Positions 5,978 through 9,090 of a stretch of 9,090 nucleotides of DNA are shown here, piece after piece. Origin of the DNA: JACPDH01 sp051305935. Lineage in GTDB: Bacteria; Acidobacteriota; Thermoanaerobaculia; Gp7-AA8. Position 1 is the first letter of the stretch. Each line of letters starts with the position of its first letter. The stretch is taken from NCBI GenBank assembly GCA_051305935.1, contig JBPPMG010000180.1, positions 1 through 9,090 of the forward strand, written 5' to 3'. The position numbers were made by a program, and so were the translations under genes. Under the pieces are notes generated by a model. That model was not told where the DNA came from. It made no database searches and saw nothing but the letters and a program-made list of their open reading frames with translations.

Positions 5978-7918
5978 TCAGACCTGACCCCAGGTTGAGT
6001 CCAGAAACGGGTGGGGTGAATCGGGTCTCGATTTCGCCCCGCTCTCCTGCTCTTCGGGTGTGATCACACCCTCGCGGATCGATTGCAGCAGGTGGGGCGG
6101 GTAGTTGCGGAGCTCGAAGTACTCGGTCTCGAGCTCCTCGACCTGGAAGCGGTCGAGGCCGGAGTTTACGAGGAAGTCGTTGCGCAGCCGGGAGTCCTGG
6201 TCGTCGATGATCTTCGGGAGCATCTGGTTGATGTAGAAGGCCTCGAGGCGGATCTTCGTGATGACGTTGTCGAGCAGTTCCTCGTCGATTGCGGACTTGA
6301 CGGGACGAAGCTCCGGATCGCGCTCGACCTCGGCGGCGATCTCGCGCCGGAACGTCTCGCGCCCCTCGACGGTGTTGAGCTCGAGATAGAAGCTCGACAT
6401 GCGCTTGCGCGCGAGGCGATAGAGGCCGAAGTAGGCGCGCTCCTGAACGTTGATCTGGCGGATCTCGTCGACGACGTCGCTCAGGCTCGCCTCGTTCGAG
6501 TCGATCGACATCAGGCCGATCATGAGCGAGTAGAGTTTGCGGCGGCCGAACGAGAGGGTGTACTCGTTCGCAAGCACCGGCTCGATGAAGAGCTGCTGGA
6601 AAAGGCCGCGGCGAAGCTTCTCGAACTCGTGCATGTTGCCGAGCAGCGAGCGAATCTGCTCGCCGGTGAACTCGACGTCGTCCATGAAGGCGAGCTTGTT
6701 GACGAGCGTCGACGTGTGGTCGAAGCGATCGAAGAAGGTGATCAGCTCGCCGAACGACTCCATCCGCTCGAAGTCTTCGTCCTCGCGCGCGCTCTCGTCG
6801 ATCTTGCGTCCGGTCTCGAGAAGGATCTCCTCGAACGTCTGATCGCGGTTCGCGGCTGCCTTCTGCTTGTTCTCCATGAGCTGGAGCATGTCGCTCGACG
6901 AGAGCTTGCGGCTGATCGTCTTGCCGAGGAGGAAGCCTTCGAGGATCTCGCGCGTCGACTGGATGAAGTCGGCCTCTTCGGACGCAGGGAGTTTCGCGCC
7001 ACCCTCTTCCTGCAGGACGATCTCCTCGAGCATGTCGAAGATCGACAGCGGGACCTCGTTGCGGAGCGACAGAGTGCGGAGACGCATCAGGCGCGCGCGC
7101 TCCGAGTGCGTGAGCTTGCGCGAGGTGCTCTGCGCGAGAACGCGCTTGTACTCGTCGATGAGGTCCTGGTTTTCCTTGTGGTGATAGATGACGTCGATCT
7201 GGATCCGCTCGCGCTGATACGAATCGATGAAGTCGGGTCCCAGGTCTGCTTCGATGAGGCGGGTGATGTCCTCGAGCGAGCCTCGGCGGGCGAGGTAGGC
7301 TTCGCGCGAGGCGTTGTAGAACTGCTGGTGCATCCGATGGATGATGCGGACGATGAAGATCGTCGACTGCGGCTCGCCGAGCGTCTCGATGATCTCGCTC
7401 GCAAGGTCGAGGAAATTGCCGCGGCCGACCTTGCGGGAGCGCTTGAGAAGCTTACCGATCGTGCGAAGGGTCCGCTCCTGTCGCTCGACAGTCGACTTCG
7501 TGAAGCCGCGGTCGTCGATGAAGAAGAGGTAGTTCGATACGGCGTTGCCATGGAAAAAGATGTCGTCGTAGGTCTCGCTTCCGCTGGTCTGGTGGGTGAA
7601 GGAGAGCTCGCGTTTGTCGCGGTCGTAGATCGTGCCGAAAAGGACGAGGCGGTTGACCACCTCGTCGTTGAGCAGGTCCTGCACGGGAAGGTGCCCGCCG
7701 AACATGTACTCGCCAAAGATTCCGCCGTTGCCGGTGAACTCGACTCGGTCGTCGGAAAGGATGATCTCCGAGCCGCCGGCGAAGTAGCGCACTCTCTGGC
7801 GCCCGCCGTTCTGCATCTGCTCGAAGAAGAAGCGCTTGTCGAGACTCGGCCCCGAGATCGTGGCGAAATACTCGATGGTCTCCTTGATGAAACCGTGATG
7901 AACGATCGCCTGGAGCAT
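5978..7918 (-). CDS. large conserved protein, TIGR04442-like N-terminal domain
   Basis: A 646-residue protein with no signal peptide or membrane segment, so probably cytoplasmic. The N-terminal 200 residues or so resemble the uncharacterised TIGR04442 family as I remember it: a start with HHGFIKETIEYFATISGPS, then RVRYFAGGSEIIL (43-55), GNGGIFGEYMFGGHLPVQDLLNDEVVNRLVLFG (63-95), and DDIFFHGNAVSNYLFFIDD (118-136). The family name is recalled and should be treated as tentative. The remaining 400 residues are mainly charged, helix-rich sequence with many E, R, D and L, without a motif I recognise; long helical bundles or coiled coil are plausible. The ATG at 7916-7918 fits the family N-terminus, but no Shine-Dalgarno is visible in the 34 bases separating it from element C. 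The C-terminal tail (ESGAKSRPDSPHPFLDSTWGQV) is low in conserved features and its last codons run into a CCTGACCCCAGG hairpin and element B, suggesting an altered 3' end. It lies downstream of xerC. Confidence 0.7.
   Translation of the reverse strand: MLQAIVHHGFIKETIEYFATISGPSLDKRFFFEQMQNGGRQRVRYFAGGSEIILSDDRVEFTGNGGIFGEYMFGGHLPVQDLLNDEVVNRLVLFGTIYDRDKRELSFTHQTSGSETYDDIFFHGNAVSNYLFFIDDRGFTKSTVERQERTLRTIGKLLKRSRKVGRGNFLDLASEIIETLGEPQSTIFIVRIIHRMHQQFYNASREAYLARRGSLEDITRLIEADLGPDFIDSYQRERIQIDVIYHHKENQDLIDEYKRVLAQSTSRKLTHSERARLMRLRTLSLRNEVPLSIFDMLEEIVLQEEGGAKLPASEEADFIQSTREILEGFLLGKTISRKLSSSDMLQLMENKQKAAANRDQTFEEILLETGRKIDESAREDEDFERMESFGELITFFDRFDHTSTLVNKLAFMDDVEFTGEQIRSLLGNMHEFEKLRRGLFQQLFIEPVLANEYTLSFGRRKLYSLMIGLMSIDSNEASLSDVVDEIRQINVQERAYFGLYRLARKRMSSFYLELNTVEGRETFRREIAAEVERDPELRPVKSAIDEELLDNVITKIRLEAFYINQMLPKIIDDQDSRLRNDFLVNSGLDRFQVEELETEYFELRNYPPHLLQSIREGVITPEEQESGAKSRPDSPHPFLDSTWGQV
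5982..5995. repeat. small REP-like hairpin at a gene end
   Basis: ACCTG at 5982-5986 and CAGGT at 5991-5995 form a perfect 5-bp stem with an ACCC loop. It sits in the last codons of the TIGR04442-like gene and next to element B, whose outer end carries AAGTAGTTCC. The motif GACCTGACCCC resembles sequences I recall near REP-associated tyrosine transposase (RAYT) genes; that link is recollection only. Confidence 0.4.
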
Positions 7919-7952
7919 GGCTTATACCGAACGGTTAGCGTAGCAGAAGCTT

Positions 7953-8173
7953 CGGAAATGCGGATTGCGGATTGCGGAGTGCGGAATAGGGAACGCCGAA
8001 CGCGGTCAGGCGTCGCGTAGCGGCACCGGGAATGCGCGCCGGAACGGCGTGTTGTTTCCGCATTCCGCATTCCGCATTCCGCATTCCGCATTCCGCATTC
8101 CGCATTCCGCATTCCGCATTCCGCATTCCGCATTCCGCATTCCGCATTCCGCATTCCGCATTCCGCATTTCCG
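7953..8173. repeat. element C: inverted TGCGGAA / TTCCGCA heptad element
   Basis: A 221-bp element filling most of the gap between the xerC stop and the start of the TIGR04442-like gene. Its ends are perfect 11-bp inverted repeats: CGGAAATGCGG at 7953-7963 and CCGCATTTCCG at 8163-8173. The left arm (7957-8005) holds seven degenerate heptads (AATGCGG, ATTGCGG, ATTGCGG, AGTGCGG, AATAGGG, AACGCCG, AACGCGG). The right arm is a perfect tandem array. The 50-base centre (8006-8055) is unrelated GC-rich sequence. One side decayed and one side pristine suggests recent expansion or homogenisation of the right arm. Confidence 0.85.
8056..8167. repeat. 16 perfect tandem TTCCGCA heptamers
   Basis: Sixteen identical copies in a row, 112 bp, right arm of element C. 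The array has no stop codon in any frame on either strand: plus reads F-R-I-P-H-S-A cyclically, minus reads C-G-M-R-N-A-E. It starts a few bases after the TGA of xerC (8174-8176). Perfect identity over 16 units implies recent slippage expansion and probable copy-number variation between strains. Confidence 0.95.
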
Positions 8174-9085
8174 TCACGCGCGCGGGTGCGATTTCTTGTA
8201 CACCTCGATGAGCTGCCAGTCGGCAAGGTGGGTGTACTTCTGTGTCGTCGAGAGGGAGACGTGACCAAGGAGCTCCTGGATGCTGCGAAGGTCAGCGCCG
8301 GCGTTGAGCAGGTGCGTGGCGAACGAGTGGCGTAGCGTGTGGGGAGAGACGCCCGCGGCCAGGGCGGCGCCTCGGACGTAACGGGCGAGACCGCGCCGGA
8401 TGCTGCGGGCGGTGATGCGTCCTCCACGGTGATTCAGAAGCAGCGCATCTTCGTCGGAGTCTGGGGTGAGCAGCCCGAGGCGGACTTTCATCCACTGCTG
8501 AATCGCGCTCTCGGCCTGCCGCCCGAACGGGACGATCCGTTCCTTCGAGCCCTTGCCGCGCACCTTCAGGAGGCGCTGGCGCAGATCGATGTCGTCGAGG
8601 TCGATGCCGACCAGCTCGCTCACACGGATGCCCGACGCGTAGAGGAGCTCGAGCCAGGCACGATCGCGAATGCCCAGCGGCGTCTCGATGTCGGGCTGCT
8701 CGAGCAGTAGCGCGACGTCGGCGGGTTGGAGCACTGTGGGGAGGTACTTCTCCCGTTTCGGCGTCGCGACGCCGCGAGCGGGGTTCGCCGGAACCATTCC
8801 CTCGCGCACGAGGTAGCGAAAGAAAGAACGAAGTGCCGAGAGGTGCCGCGCGATCGTCGAGCGGGCGAGCTTGCGCCGCGCGAGGTGGGCGAGCCAGGCT
8901 CGGATTGCGAGATGGTCGACGCTCGCGAAGTCGAGCGCGCCGCGCGAGATGTTGAAGTAATCGGCTGTGAGGAACGCGACGAGCGACTCGAGATCGTCGC
9001 GGTACGCCGTGACGGTGTTCACCGAGACGTTCTTCTCGTACGTCAAGTAGTCGAGGAACTCGCCGATTTCGCCCGTCACGCCCAT
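8174..9085 (-). CDS. xerC: tyrosine recombinase XerC
   Basis: A 303-residue site-specific recombinase of the XerC/XerD family, which resolves chromosome dimers at the dif site near replication termination together with its partner Xer protein and FtsK. Residues 1 to about 100 form the SAM-like core-binding domain (VSVNTVTAYRDDLESLVAFL, then LSALRSFFRYLVREG). The catalytic domain has the full set of active-site residues: Arg154 (SGIRVSEL), Lys178 (GKGSKER), His249 and Arg252 (SPHTLRHSFATHLL), His275 (LLGHVSL) and the nucleophile Tyr284 (TQKYTHL). Length and ends are those of XerC/D, with no added domain of phage or integron integrases. The ATG at 9083-9085 is preceded by GGGGG up to the window edge, so a Shine-Dalgarno cannot be judged. 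XerC is preferred over XerD by overall look; the distinction is not certain. The heptamer array starts 6 bases after its stop. Confidence 0.9.
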   Translation of the reverse strand: MGVTGEIGEFLDYLTYEKNVSVNTVTAYRDDLESLVAFLTADYFNISRGALDFASVDHLAIRAWLAHLARRKLARSTIARHLSALRSFFRYLVREGMVPANPARGVATPKREKYLPTVLQPADVALLLEQPDIETPLGIRDRAWLELLYASGIRVSELVGIDLDDIDLRQRLLKVRGKGSKERIVPFGRQAESAIQQWMKVRLGLLTPDSDEDALLLNHRGGRITARSIRRGLARYVRGAALAAGVSPHTLRHSFATHLLNAGADLRSIQELLGHVSLSTTQKYTHLADWQLIEVYKKSHPRA

Positions 9086-9090
9086 CCCCC

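Noticed and set aside
7919..7926. TATAAG on the minus strand as a -10 box for the TIGR04442-like gene
   Set aside because: It ends two bases before the ATG, so transcription would begin inside the gene, and there is no matching -35 box.
6083..8020. A 645-codon open frame on the plus strand
   Set aside because: It is the antisense of the TIGR04442-like gene; composition is E, L, V and D-rich without domain logic, while the minus strand shows conserved-looking motifs.
8056..8167. CRISPR array
   Set aside because: Units are 7 bp with no spacers and there are no cas genes.
7935..8264. Repeat-peptide frames (MRNAECG on minus, HSAFRIP on plus)
   Set aside because: Direct by-products of the 7-bp array being stop-free; no start context or conserved sequence outside the repeat.
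7087..8427. A 446-codon open frame on the minus strand crossing the heptamer array
   Set aside because: It overlaps two better genes in another frame and is S, R and T-rich; it stays open because the array has no stops in any frame.
8174..9085. Integron integrase or phage integrase with an att or attC array
   Set aside because: The protein has XerC/D length and no extra integrase domain; the adjacent repeats are heptamers with no cassette structure, and I could find no dif-like 28-bp site.

Overview
This is a high-GC bacterial chromosomal segment holding ordinary-looking genes. It has no phage, plasmid, rRNA, tRNA, CRISPR or intact insertion-sequence genes. The gene mix (a bacterial archaeo-eukaryotic release-factor-like protein, a DUF255/thioredoxin protein, a TIGR04442-like protein, and simple heptamer repeats between genes) would fit an Acidobacteriota-like or deltaproteobacterial-grade genome. 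That placement is inference and weakly held.

Left half, plus strand: the 3' part of a BaeRF3-type gene runs in from the left edge to 690. Next come a secreted protein with a C-terminal bacterial SH3-like domain (844-1533) and a secreted DUF1579-like protein with a TTG start (1675-2253). A DUF202 (YidH-type) membrane protein (2279-2665) and a short-chain dehydrogenase/reductase-fold protein with a rebuilt active site (2706-3479) follow. The last three are 25 and 40 bases apart, each with a Shine-Dalgarno, and are probably cotranscribed.

Right half, minus strand, read from the right edge: a XerC-type tyrosine recombinase (9085-8174), a large conserved TIGR04442-like protein (7918-5978), and a 680-residue DUF255 protein with an N-terminal CHWC thioredoxin-like domain and a six-hairpin domain (5739-3697). 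The plus and minus blocks converge near 3480-3700.

The most striking signal is between the genes. The three gaps that border minus-strand genes (3480-3705, 5791-5974, 7953-8173) each hold an element of about 180-220 bp built the same way: two inverted arms made of 7-bp units around an unrelated centre. The arms use different words (GTTGTTA, GAATGNN, TGCGGAA), but all three elements contain heptads of the form NGAAYGN, with the GAA-rich strand always on the left arm. The elements abut coding ends: one supplies the stop codon of the DUF255 gene, one lies against the stop of the TIGR04442-like gene, and one begins 6 bases after the xerC stop. The short plus-strand gaps show no such arrays. They look like a family of mobile or self-expanding palindromic heptad repeats, and are the best candidate here for something undescribed.
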